Assembly: GCF_014529705.1 (NCBI RefSeq)
Contig: NZ_JAANIH010000018.1
Coordinates: 62,001 to 126,000, forward strand
Direction: 5' to 3'
Length of the DNA: 64,000 nucleotides
From: Bradyrhizobium campsiandrae
Lineage (GTDB): Bacteria > Pseudomonadota > Alphaproteobacteria > Rhizobiales > Xanthobacteraceae
Program-made: the position numbers and the translations under genes
The notes under the pieces: model-generated
Databases searched by the model: none
Seen by the model: the letters and a program-made list of their open reading frames with translations, nothing else
What the model was told of the DNA's origin: nothing
Part shown: positions 1 through 6,941 of the stretch, piece by piece
Layout of the letters: each line of letters opens with the position of its first letter
Numbering within the stretch: the first letter of the stretch is position 1

Positions 1-1
1 G

Positions 2-586
2 CCGTTCGAGGCCTTCGCACGGTTCGAGACAGAGCGCGGCCTGCCCGCCGACATCATCCGGCGCACCAACGCCGCAAATCATCTCGAAAATGCCTGGGCC
101 AAGTTCGAGCGTGCCGAGGTCGACATCGAGACATTCGATCATTTGTTCGCCGAGGAATCACGTGCGCTCGGCGCCGAGGTGCGCGGCCGCGAGGTGCTGC
201 CGCTGCTGCAGGGCGATCTGCGCCCCGAGATGGTCGAAGCTCTGAAGCGCATCAAGGCGCAATTCAAGACCGGCTGCATCACCAACAATCTACCCGCCAA
301 TGCCATCGGCAGCCTGACCGGGCGTTCGCTCTATATTGCGGAGGTCATGGTGCTGTTCGACCATGTCATCGAATCCGCCAAGATCGGACTGCGCAAGCCA
401 GATCCGCGCATCTACCAGATGATGGTCGAGACGCTGAAGGTCGATCCGAACAGATGCGTTTATCTCGACGACCTCGGCGTCAATCTGAAACCCGCGCGCG
501 AGATGGGCATGACCACGATCAAGGTCACGAGCGGCGCGCAGGCGATCGCGGAGCTGGAGGCGGCAACAGGGCTGAAGCTGGGGTAG
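2..586 (+). CDS. HAD-superfamily hydrolase, 5' end cut by window
   Basis: The frame is open from the first bases of the window, so the N-terminus with the nucleophile Asp motif lies upstream and cannot be checked. The visible 194 residues look like a HAD subclass I hydrolase of the epoxide-hydrolase N-terminal-domain or haloacid-dehalogenase type. There is a motif II-like stretch (CITNN), the motif III lysine in GLRKPDPRIY, and the acidic motif IV in VYLDDLGVN followed by the usual PAREMGM helix. It ends with TAG just before a palindromic repeat. The substrate cannot be predicted. A TTG at 143 would give a 147-residue protein, but the open frame upstream is in good coding sequence, so I treat it as internal. 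Confidence 0.8.
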   Translation, partial: PFEAFARFETERGLPADIIRRTNAANHLENAWAKFERAEVDIETFDHLFAEESRALGAEVRGREVLPLLQGDLRPEMVEALKRIKAQFKTGCITNNLPANAIGSLTGRSLYIAEVMVLFDHVIESAKIGLRKPDPRIYQMMVETLKVDPNRCVYLDDLGVNLKPAREMGMTTIKVTSGAQAIAELEAATGLKLG

Positions 587-614
587 GCAGTTCGTCGTTG
601 CGAGGCGCGAAACC

Positions 615-692
615 GTAGGGTGGGCAAAGCGAAAGCGTGCCCACCACAAGCAGATGGTGGGCACGGCGCTTCCGCGCCTTTGCCCACCCTAC
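615..692. repeat. Palindromic repeat family A (GTAGGGTGGGCAAAG), copy 1
   Basis: An inverted repeat opens with GTAGGGTGGGCAAAGCG and closes with TTTGCCCACCCTAC. Inside it is a second inverted pair, GTGCCCACC and GGTGGGCAC. It fills the gap between the convergent ends of the HAD gene and mtnA, so it probably folds as a bidirectional terminator. Related copies lie at 9894-9984, 41269-41356 and 62683-62777. Confidence 0.85.
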
Positions 693-696
693 GGAG

Positions 697-1806
697 CTAC
701 TCCGCCGCAGCGGCGATCCGCTCCGGAAACGCCGCTGCCAGCGCGGCTCGATCCGGCTTCAGCACGCCGCGTTCAGTGATGAGACCCGTGACCAGACGCG
801 CTGGCGTCACGTCGAAGGCATAGTTCGCAACCGGCGAACCCTCAGGCACGATGCGCACGGTCTCCAAGCGGCCATCCGCCGTACGGCCGGTCATCTCGGT
901 CACCTCCGTGCCGCTGCGCTGCTCGATCGGAATATCCCGGATGCCGTCATCGACCGCGAAATCGATCGTCGGCGACGGCAGCGCGACGTAGAACGGCACG
1001 CCGTTGTCATGCGCGGCGAGCGCCTTCAGATAGGTGCCGATCTTGTTGCAAACGTCGCCATTAGCGGCGACGCGGTCGGTACCGACAATGGCGAGGTCGA
1101 CCATGCCGTGCTGCATCAGATGCCCGCCGGTGTTGTCGGGGATCACGGTGTGCGGCACGCCGTGATGGCCGAGCTCCCAGGCGGTGAGCGAAGCGCCCTG
1201 ATTTCGCGGGCGGGTTTCGTCGACCCAGACATGGATCTTGATGCCGCGCTCATGCGCGAGATAGATCGGCGCGGTCGCCGTGCCCCAATCGACGGTCGCG
1301 AGCCAGCCGGCATTGCAGTGAGTCAATATGTTGATGGTCTCGCCCGGCTTCTTCTTGGCCATGATCGCCTCGATCAAGGCAAAACCATTCGCAGCAATGC
1401 CGCGATTGATCTCGACGTCCTGCTCGACGATCTCATCGGCGCGGGCGTAAGCCGCTTCCGCTCGCTCCACCGGATCAATTGGCGCGAGAGCTGCACGCAT
1501 CTCGTCCAGCGCCCATTTCAGATTGATCGCGGTCGGCCGCGCCACGACAAGCCGATCGTAAGCGCGCTTCAGGCCGGCGTCCGAAGGGTCCTCGCGCATC
1601 GCAAGCGCCATGCCGTAAGCTGCCGTCGCGCCGATCAGCGGCGCGCCGCGCACCAGCATGTCTCGGATCGCCACCACGGCGTCCTCGCACGAGACCAGCT
1701 TCGCGACGACGAATTCATGCGGCAGCCGGCGCTGGTCGATCGCGCCGACCGTCCAGCCGTCGCGCTCGCGCCAGATGCTGCGGAAATGCTTGCCGTCGAC
1801 CTTCAT
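697..1806 (-). CDS. mtnA: S-methyl-5-thioribose-1-phosphate isomerase
   Basis: MtnA converts 5-methylthioribose-1-phosphate to 5-methylthioribulose-1-phosphate in the methionine salvage pathway, in the cytoplasm. The 369-residue protein has the normal family length. The catalytic cysteine region reads ILTHCNAGWLAT, and the conserved block GTDRVAANGDVCNKIGTY carries the catalytic Asp; RGAPLIGATAAYGMALA is the usual N-terminal substrate loop. The gene lies 30 bp downstream of mtnP on the same strand, so the two probably form one transcript in pathway order. No other salvage genes (mtnK, mtnB, mtnC, mtnD) are nearby. The start ATG at 1806 gives MKVDGKHFRSIW, a typical MtnA beginning. Confidence 0.95.
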   Translation of the reverse strand: MKVDGKHFRSIWRERDGWTVGAIDQRRLPHEFVVAKLVSCEDAVVAIRDMLVRGAPLIGATAAYGMALAMREDPSDAGLKRAYDRLVVARPTAINLKWALDEMRAALAPIDPVERAEAAYARADEIVEQDVEINRGIAANGFALIEAIMAKKKPGETINILTHCNAGWLATVDWGTATAPIYLAHERGIKIHVWVDETRPRNQGASLTAWELGHHGVPHTVIPDNTGGHLMQHGMVDLAIVGTDRVAANGDVCNKIGTYLKALAAHDNGVPFYVALPSPTIDFAVDDGIRDIPIEQRSGTEVTEMTGRTADGRLETVRIVPEGSPVANYAFDVTPARLVTGLITERGVLKPDRAALAAAFPERIAAAAE

Positions 1807-1836
1807 GCCGTTCTGCCTTTTCGTTCTTCCCGCGTT

Positions 1837-2712
1837 TCACCCGCGCAGGATGCGCCCGGCCACCGCGTCAAGCTTCTTCAGAAGCTCGGGATCGCGCGCT
1901 TCCGGCGCGGTGATCAACGCGGTATCGAGCGCGCGGTCCGAACCGATCGGACACGGCTCATGTTCACGCGGAAACTCCTGCGCCAGCCGCGCCACCAGCG
2001 CTTTCGCCTTGTCGGCGTTTGACGTCAGGACGCGGATGATGTCCTGTACGGTGACGGCGTCGTGATCAGGATGCCAGCAATCGAAATCCGTCACCATCGC
2101 GACGGTCGCGTAGCAGATTTCGGCCTCGCGAGCGAGTTTGGCCTCGGGCATGTTGGTCATGCCGATCACCGAATAGCCCAGCGCCTTGTAGGTCATGCTC
2201 TCCGCATAAGTGGAGAATTGCGGCCCTTCCATGCATACATAGGTGCCACCGCGCGCGACCGCGATGCCCTCGGCTTCGGCTGCCGCTGCCAGGTGAATCC
2301 GCAGCCGCGGCGAGACTGGATGCGCCATCGAGACATGCGCGACGCAGCCTTTGCCGAAGAAGGAGCTCTCGCGCTCGTGGGTGCGGTCGACAAACTGATC
2401 GACGAGAACGAAGGTGCCGGGCGGCATCTCCTCCTTGAAGGAACCGCAGGCCGAGAGCGAGATCAGATCAGTGACGCCGGCGCGCTTCAGGACGTCGATA
2501 TTGGCGCGATAGTTGATGTCGGAAGGCGACAGCCGGTGGCCCTTGTCGTGCCGCGGCAGAAACACGATCGGCAGGCCCGCGATGGCGCCGCGCCGCACCG
2601 GCGCCGACGGCTCGCCCCAGGGGCTCTTGATCACCTCTTCGTGCGCGCCCTCAAGGCCCGGCAGGTCGTAGATGCCGGAGCCACCGATGATGCCCAATAC
2701 CGCCCGCGTCAT
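1837..2712 (-). CDS. mtnP: S-methyl-5'-thioadenosine phosphorylase
   Basis: MtnP phosphorolyses methylthioadenosine, a by-product of polyamine, homoserine-lactone and ethylene-related metabolism, to adenine and methylthioribose-1-phosphate, the substrate of the next gene, mtnA. The 291-residue protein begins with the nucleoside phosphorylase signature LGIIGGSGIYDLPGL. It carries the phosphate-binding PRHDKGHRLSPSDINYRAN block, the substrate loop CMEGPQFSTYAES and the base-recognition segment VTDFDCW. It is first in a two-gene minus-strand operon. Upstream it faces a long palindromic element (2835-2961) and then the acyl carrier protein gene. Confidence 0.95.
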   Translation of the reverse strand: MTRAVLGIIGGSGIYDLPGLEGAHEEVIKSPWGEPSAPVRRGAIAGLPIVFLPRHDKGHRLSPSDINYRANIDVLKRAGVTDLISLSACGSFKEEMPPGTFVLVDQFVDRTHERESSFFGKGCVAHVSMAHPVSPRLRIHLAAAAEAEGIAVARGGTYVCMEGPQFSTYAESMTYKALGYSVIGMTNMPEAKLAREAEICYATVAMVTDFDCWHPDHDAVTVQDIIRVLTSNADKAKALVARLAQEFPREHEPCPIGSDRALDTALITAPEARDPELLKKLDAVAGRILRG

Positions 2713-2834
2713 GCCTGCTCCACCCTGTCCGCTACGTACGACATGGTTAAGCTATGCCAGTTTTGCGGCGGATTTGGAACGGGGGTGGATGGGCCGGAGC
2801 TGTGAGGGGCGCAGAAGCGCTGCGTACCCTCAAT

Positions 2835-2961
2835 GTCGTCCCGGCGAAGGCCGGGACCCATAAACACAGGGAGTCGTTTGGCGCCGACTGGTCGTTCGGT
2901 ATTGCTACCATCCACGATCGATGGATCACGCGGTATGGGTCCCGGCCTACGCCGGGACGAC
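2835..2961. repeat. Long palindromic repeat family B (GTCGTCCCGGCGAAGG), full-length copy 1
   Basis: The 127-bp element has ends GTCGTCCCGGCGAAGGCCGG and its near-complement CCGGCCTACGCCGGGACGAC. The interior includes TTTGGCG, then GTCGTT.GGTA, then ATCACGCGGTATGGGTCCCG. A second full-length copy with the same internal order lies at 63323-63443, and shorter or diverged relatives lie at 24977, 31224 and 46693. It sits between the acp 3' end and the mtnP 5' end. It looks like a non-autonomous mobile palindrome (MITE/REP-like); no target-site duplication is obvious. Confidence 0.85.
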
Positions 2962-2969
2962 AGCGGAGA

Positions 2970-3242
2970 TTAAGCCGCGGCCGCCAGCTTCAGCTGGGTC
3001 GCGACCATGCGTTCCAGCGTCTCGACGGACTGGAAATTCTCCGGCGTGATCTCGGACTGCGGAATCGTGAAATCGAACTCGGCTTCGACGCCCAGCATCA
3101 GATTGACCATGTCCATCGAGGTCAAGCCGGCGTCAACAAGCTTCGTCGACGGCGTGATATCGGCGGTGAGCGAGTTCTGCTCGAGGATGCCCTTCACCAG
3201 CTTGATGATGCGGTTAAGCACGTCAGTGTCGAAGGCCTGCAT
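2970..3242 (-). CDS. Acyl carrier protein, probable partner of the amino acid:CP ligase
   Basis: The 90-residue acidic protein has the length and helical pattern of a carrier protein. The phosphopantetheine attachment site is Ser42 in AGLTSMDMVNLML, where the usual DSL is replaced by TSM, as in specialised rather than fatty-acid-synthesis carriers. It diverges from an acyl-CoA dehydrogenase and an amino acid:[carrier protein] ligase starting 360 bp away. The known Bradyrhizobium and Agrobacterium ligases load glycine or alanine onto the phosphopantetheine arm of a neighbouring small carrier protein, which fits this gene. It should be made as the apo form and need a phosphopantetheinyl transferase encoded elsewhere. 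The ATG at 3242 has only a weak GGGAA ribosome-binding site. Confidence 0.9.
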   Translation of the reverse strand: MQAFDTDVLNRIIKLVKGILEQNSLTADITPSTKLVDAGLTSMDMVNLMLGVEAEFDFTIPQSEITPENFQSVETLERMVATQLKLAAAA

Positions 3243-3600
3243 GGTTAAATTCCCATATGTCTCTAGAAGGTCGGACCAGTCGCCCGGTACGATGGTCGCG
3301 ACGGGCCGATCTCACAATGGGCGTCACCATTACTTCGCGTTTCTTAGTAAACGATGACTCAGATTGTCTGGAATCCGCCCTTCTACCAGATCCCTAACGT
3401 GATCGCCGAAATTCCGGCGGTGCAAAAAACCGGACCTTAACTGTCCATTCGGAATTGGGCTTCGTTTACCCTCTATTTCATCGACGAATTTGAATTAAAT
3501 CCGTAGCCTCGTCTCACAAGCAAAGATGGTCGGAGGATTGCTGATGCGGCGTCGCGAATGATGCCGGCGATCCTGAACGACAAAATGGAGGCGGACGAGT
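3243..3600. promoter_or_regulatory. Divergent promoter region between acp and the acyl-CoA dehydrogenase
   Basis: This 358-bp gap has no credible ORF and is clearly more AT-rich than its surroundings, especially 3340-3380 and 3470-3500 (TTTGAATTAAAT). It must hold the promoters of both divergent transcripts. An imperfect hairpin (CCGG, GCGGTGCAAAAAA, CCGG) lies near 3415-3435. A strong GGAGG at 3586-3590 serves the ATG at 3601. I could not assign -35/-10 boxes with confidence. Confidence 0.6.
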
Positions 3601-4818
3601 ATGAACGTGCGTGAAGCAGTCCTCACTGTCGACGAAACTCAGACCAGCCTGCTCGAGCAGGGCCCCTCCCTCGTCGAGCGCGCCGCCCGGACCGCAGCCG
3701 TGGCCGCAACCGATGCCGACGGCGTCGATCGCGACGCCCGCTTTCCTCACAAGGCTTTCGATACCGCGCGGGAGCAGAAGCTGCTCGGCGTCATGATCCC
3801 GGTCGAGTTCGGCGGCTTCGGCGCCTCGATCTACGATGTCACCGATATCTGCTACACGCTGGGGCGCGCTTGCGCCTCGACTGCGATGATCTACGCGATG
3901 CACCAGACCAAGGTCGCCTGCGTCGTCAGGCACGGCCACGGCATTCCCTGGATGGAAACCATGATGCGCCGGGTCGCCCGCGACCAGTGGCTGCTCGCCT
4001 CCTCCACCACAGAAGGTCAGAACGGCGGCAACATCCGCGCCAGCGCGGCCGCGGTCGACCATGCCGGCGACACCATCTCGCTGGTGCGCGACGCCACCGT
4101 GATCTCCTACGGCGCCGAGGCCGACGGTCTCGTCACCATCGCCCGCCGCGCCACCGATGCAGCCGCATCGGACCAGGTGCTGCTGGCGCTCGCCAAGGAC
4201 GATTATTCGCTGAAGCAGACGCAGGGCTGGGAAACGCTCGGCATGCGCGGCACCTGCTCGACCGGCTTCGAGCTGAAGGTCGATTGTCCCGCCGACCGCG
4301 TCTTCCCGGAAGCCTATGACAAGATCCACGCTCAGACCATGACTCCGTTCGCGCATCTGTGCTGGTCTTCGGCCTGGGCTGGCATTGCCGCCGCCGCTGT
4401 GACACGTGCGCAAGCCTTCGTCCGCAAGGCGGCTCGCGCCTCCGGCGGCCAGATGCCGCCGGCCGCCGCGCACTTCACTGCCGCGAAAATGTCGCTCGCA
4501 AAACTTCGCGCGCTGATAGCGGCCAATACCGAGGCTTTCGCTCGCGCCGAGCATGACGAGCGCGCGCTCGGCTCGCTCGACTTCCAGTCTTCGATCACAC
4601 TCTTGAAGGTGCAGGCCTCCGAGCTTGCGGTCGAGACCGTGATGCATGCGATGCGTACCGCGGGCCTTTCCGGCTACCGCAACGACGGCGAGTTCACCAT
4701 GGGTCGGCATCTGCGCGATGTGCTGTCGTCGCCGATCATGATCAACAACGATCGCATCCTCGCTAACGCCGCCACCTCGACGCTGATGAGCGGTGTGCCG
4801 GCAAGCCTTCGCGACTGA
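3601..4818 (+). CDS. Acyl-CoA dehydrogenase family flavoprotein
   Basis: The 405-residue protein has the acyl-CoA dehydrogenase fold. It has an N-terminal helical part (PVEFGGFGASIYDVTDICYTLG), a middle beta domain with the FAD-contact segment LLASSTTEGQNGGNIRASAA, and a C-terminal helical domain (LSGYRNDGEFTMGRHLRDVLSSPIMINNDRI). The family oxidises a Calpha-Cbeta bond of an acyl thioester using FAD. Next to an amino acid:[carrier protein] ligase and a carrier protein, it may act on an aminoacyl or acyl group held on the carrier rather than on a fatty acyl-CoA; that is inference. It is first of three plus-strand genes, with 55 bp to the ligase. ATG 3601 is supported by a strong GGAGG. Confidence 0.88.
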   Translation: MNVREAVLTVDETQTSLLEQGPSLVERAARTAAVAATDADGVDRDARFPHKAFDTAREQKLLGVMIPVEFGGFGASIYDVTDICYTLGRACASTAMIYAMHQTKVACVVRHGHGIPWMETMMRRVARDQWLLASSTTEGQNGGNIRASAAAVDHAGDTISLVRDATVISYGAEADGLVTIARRATDAAASDQVLLALAKDDYSLKQTQGWETLGMRGTCSTGFELKVDCPADRVFPEAYDKIHAQTMTPFAHLCWSSAWAGIAAAAVTRAQAFVRKAARASGGQMPPAAAHFTAAKMSLAKLRALIAANTEAFARAEHDERALGSLDFQSSITLLKVQASELAVETVMHAMRTAGLSGYRNDGEFTMGRHLRDVLSSPIMINNDRILANAATSTLMSGVPASLRD

Positions 4819-4873
4819 CGGCTCGGCGACTGAACCAACAAGAACAATTTCTCAGATAGCAGGACATCGAACC

Positions 4874-5854
4874 ATGAACATTGCCGTCCTCCCCGACTCG
4901 CCCGAGACTGCGCCTGGCATCGTCGACCCGCTCGATCATCTTGCCGACAAGCTGTTCCACCGCATGGGCGCCGATGGCGTCTATGCCCGCACCGCGCTCT
5001 ATGAGGGCGTCGTCGAGAAGCTCGCCGCGTTGATCACCGGCCACCGCGAGGCCGGCACCGAGGTGATGCGCTTCCCGCCGGTGATGAGCCGCGCCCAGCT
5101 GGAGAAGTCCGGCTATCTCAAGAGCTTTCCGAACCTGCTCGGCTGCGTCTGCGGCCTGCATGGCACCGAGCGCGAGATCAACGCCGCGGTGAGCCGTTTC
5201 GATGCCGGCGGCGACTGGACCACCTCACTCTCGCCGGCCGACCTCGTGCTGTCGCCCGCCGCCTGCTACCCCGTGTATCCGATCGCGGCGAGCCGCGGAG
5301 CTTTACCGAAGGGCGGCCTGCGCTTCGACGTCGCGGCCGACTGCTTCCGTCGCGAGCCGTCAAAGCATCTCGATCGGCTGCAATCGTTCCGGATGCGCGA
5401 ATATGTCTGCATCGGCACACCCGATGACGTCGCCGATTTCCGCGAGCGCTGGATGGTGCGCGCGCAGAAGATCGCGACCGATCTCGGCCTGACCTTCCGC
5501 GTCGACTATGCGAGCGATCCCTTCTTCGGTCGCGTCGGCCAGATGAAGGCGGTGAGCCAGAAACAGCAGCAACTCAAGTTCGAGCTCCTGATCCCGCTGC
5601 GTTCGGAAGAGCAGCCGACCGCCTGCATGAGCTTCAATTACCATCGCGAACATTTTGGCACGACCTGGGGCATCCAGGACGCCAATGGCGAGCCCGCGCA
5701 CACCGGCTGCGTCGCTTTCGGCATGGACCGCCTGGCGGTCGCAATGTTCCACACCCACGGCACCGATCTCTCGGCCTGGCCCGCCAAGGTGCGGGAGATC
5801 ATGGGCATGCAGTCGCAAGTCGCGGCGGACGCCCACGGTGAAGGCTGGCGCTGA
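4874..5854 (+). CDS. Amino acid:[carrier protein] ligase (aminoacyl-tRNA-synthetase-like)
   Basis: The 326-residue protein is a stand-alone class II synthetase core of the atypical (methanogen-type) seryl-tRNA synthetase kind with no tRNA-binding domain. By my count the residues Cys131 (PAACYPVYP), Glu176 (FRMREYVC) and Cys279 (AHTGCVAFG) match the zinc ligands I recall for Bradyrhizobium Bll0957, also 326 residues. Motif 2 is CFRREPSKHLDRLQSFRMRE and motif 3 is AFGMDRLAVAMF. Such enzymes activate glycine or alanine with ATP and transfer it to the phosphopantetheine of a carrier protein, here probably the acp at 2970-3242. An upstream GTG at 4793 overlaps the dehydrogenase; ATG 4874 with AGGA upstream is the better start. 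The biological product of the pathway is not known to me. Confidence 0.93.
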   Translation: MNIAVLPDSPETAPGIVDPLDHLADKLFHRMGADGVYARTALYEGVVEKLAALITGHREAGTEVMRFPPVMSRAQLEKSGYLKSFPNLLGCVCGLHGTEREINAAVSRFDAGGDWTTSLSPADLVLSPAACYPVYPIAASRGALPKGGLRFDVAADCFRREPSKHLDRLQSFRMREYVCIGTPDDVADFRERWMVRAQKIATDLGLTFRVDYASDPFFGRVGQMKAVSQKQQQLKFELLIPLRSEEQPTACMSFNYHREHFGTTWGIQDANGEPAHTGCVAFGMDRLAVAMFHTHGTDLSAWPAKVREIMGMQSQVAADAHGEGWR

Positions 5855-5890
5855 GATAAGAGGCCGACCATTTCCACGGGCAAGACGAGC

Positions 5891-6766
5891 GTGATCCACA
5901 CCAAGGTCCGATGCCGCGAGATCACCGAGTCCGATGTCGAAGCCATCGCGGACTTGCTGACGCGCGGCTTCGTCGGCCGCTCGCGCAACTATTGGATCCA
6001 GGGCCTGCGCCGGCAGGCGTTCCGGCCGGTGCCGGAGGGCTATCCGCGCTTTGGCTACATGCTCGACAACGATGGCGAGCCCGTCGGCGTGCTGCTGCTG
6101 ATCTACACCACGCGCAAGGACGGCGAGGAGACGGCCATCCAGTGCAATCTGTCGAGCTGGTATGTCGAGCCGGCCTACCGCAACTACGCACCGCTGCTGA
6201 CCAAGATAGCGCAGCGGCACAAGCACGTGACCTATCTCAACATCAGCCCGGCGGTGTGGACCTGGCCGATCATCGAGACGCAGGGCTTTCGCGCCTATTG
6301 CCGCGGCCTGTTCTTCTCGGTGCCGGCATTGTCGCGCGCCCCGCGCTGGAGCAAGATCGAGGTCATCCCTCCGCACGCCAAGCAGATCGACGGCCTCTCG
6401 GAGGCCGAGACCGAGCTGCTGACGCGGCATGCGCGCTATAACTGCCTCAGCCTGGTCTGCCGCACGCCGAAGGGCGTCTTTCCCTTCATCCTGCAGCCGG
6501 TGCGGATCCGCCGCGGCTTCATCGCACCGCCGGCGATGCAGCTGATCTACTGCCGCAGCGCCACCGAATACACCGCCTGTGCCGGCCGCATCGGCCGGCT
6601 GCTGTTGCGGCTCGGCAAGATCTCGGTGATCATCGATTCCAACGAGCCGATCCCCGGCCTTGTCGGTATTTATACTGAGCGGCGCGGCCGCAAATATTTC
6701 AAGGGCCCGCATCGCCCGCGGCTGGCCGATCTCACCGACACGGAACTCGTGCTGTATGGGCCGTAG
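5891..6766 (+). CDS. GNAT-like acyltransferase, linked to the amino acid:CP ligase
   Basis: The 291-residue protein begins VRCREITESDVEAIADLLTRGF, the typical opening of a GNAT acetyltransferase, followed by YMLDNDGEPVGVLLLIYTT (strands 2-3) and SSWYVEPAYRNYAPLLTKIA (strand 4 and the CoA-binding turn region). The C-terminal half does not resemble a second clear GNAT unit. It starts 36 bp after the ligase, so the dehydrogenase, ligase and this gene probably form one operon. A plausible role is transfer of the carrier-bound aminoacyl group to an acceptor; this is inference. The start is GTG at 5891; an in-frame ATT at 5870 is also possible but less likely. No strong ribosome-binding site is visible. 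Confidence 0.75.
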   Translation: MIHTKVRCREITESDVEAIADLLTRGFVGRSRNYWIQGLRRQAFRPVPEGYPRFGYMLDNDGEPVGVLLLIYTTRKDGEETAIQCNLSSWYVEPAYRNYAPLLTKIAQRHKHVTYLNISPAVWTWPIIETQGFRAYCRGLFFSVPALSRAPRWSKIEVIPPHAKQIDGLSEAETELLTRHARYNCLSLVCRTPKGVFPFILQPVRIRRGFIAPPAMQLIYCRSATEYTACAGRIGRLLLRLGKISVIIDSNEPIPGLVGIYTERRGRKYFKGPHRPRLADLTDTELVLYGP

Positions 6767-6838
6767 CAGCGGCGCTCGCGCGAGCGATCGATCATTGCGT
6801 GTTCGAAGGCCCGTATTCTCTGCGTCGGTAGTCACCCT

Positions 6839-6870
6839 CCGTAAACTACGGCGCTTAAGGGAATTTTCCC
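6839..6870. promoter_or_regulatory. Two adjacent palindromes upstream of the PAS-GGDEF-EAL gene
   Basis: CCGTA-aac-TACGG (6839-6851) is followed at once by GGGAA-TT-TTCCC (6859-6870), 72 bp before the ATG at 6942. They could be operators, or the first could form a short hairpin in the leader RNA. No regulator can be named. Confidence 0.35.
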
Positions 6871-6941
6871 GCCTCTTCGCTACCCTCGCCGGCTGAAATA
6901 CGCTGCGTCAGGTCTATTGCCGCCGAGATCCCGCTGATCCC

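Noticed and set aside
4793..4873. N-terminal extension of the amino acid:CP ligase from a GTG start
   Set aside because: It overlaps the dehydrogenase, and the zinc ligand numbering fits only the ATG at 4874.
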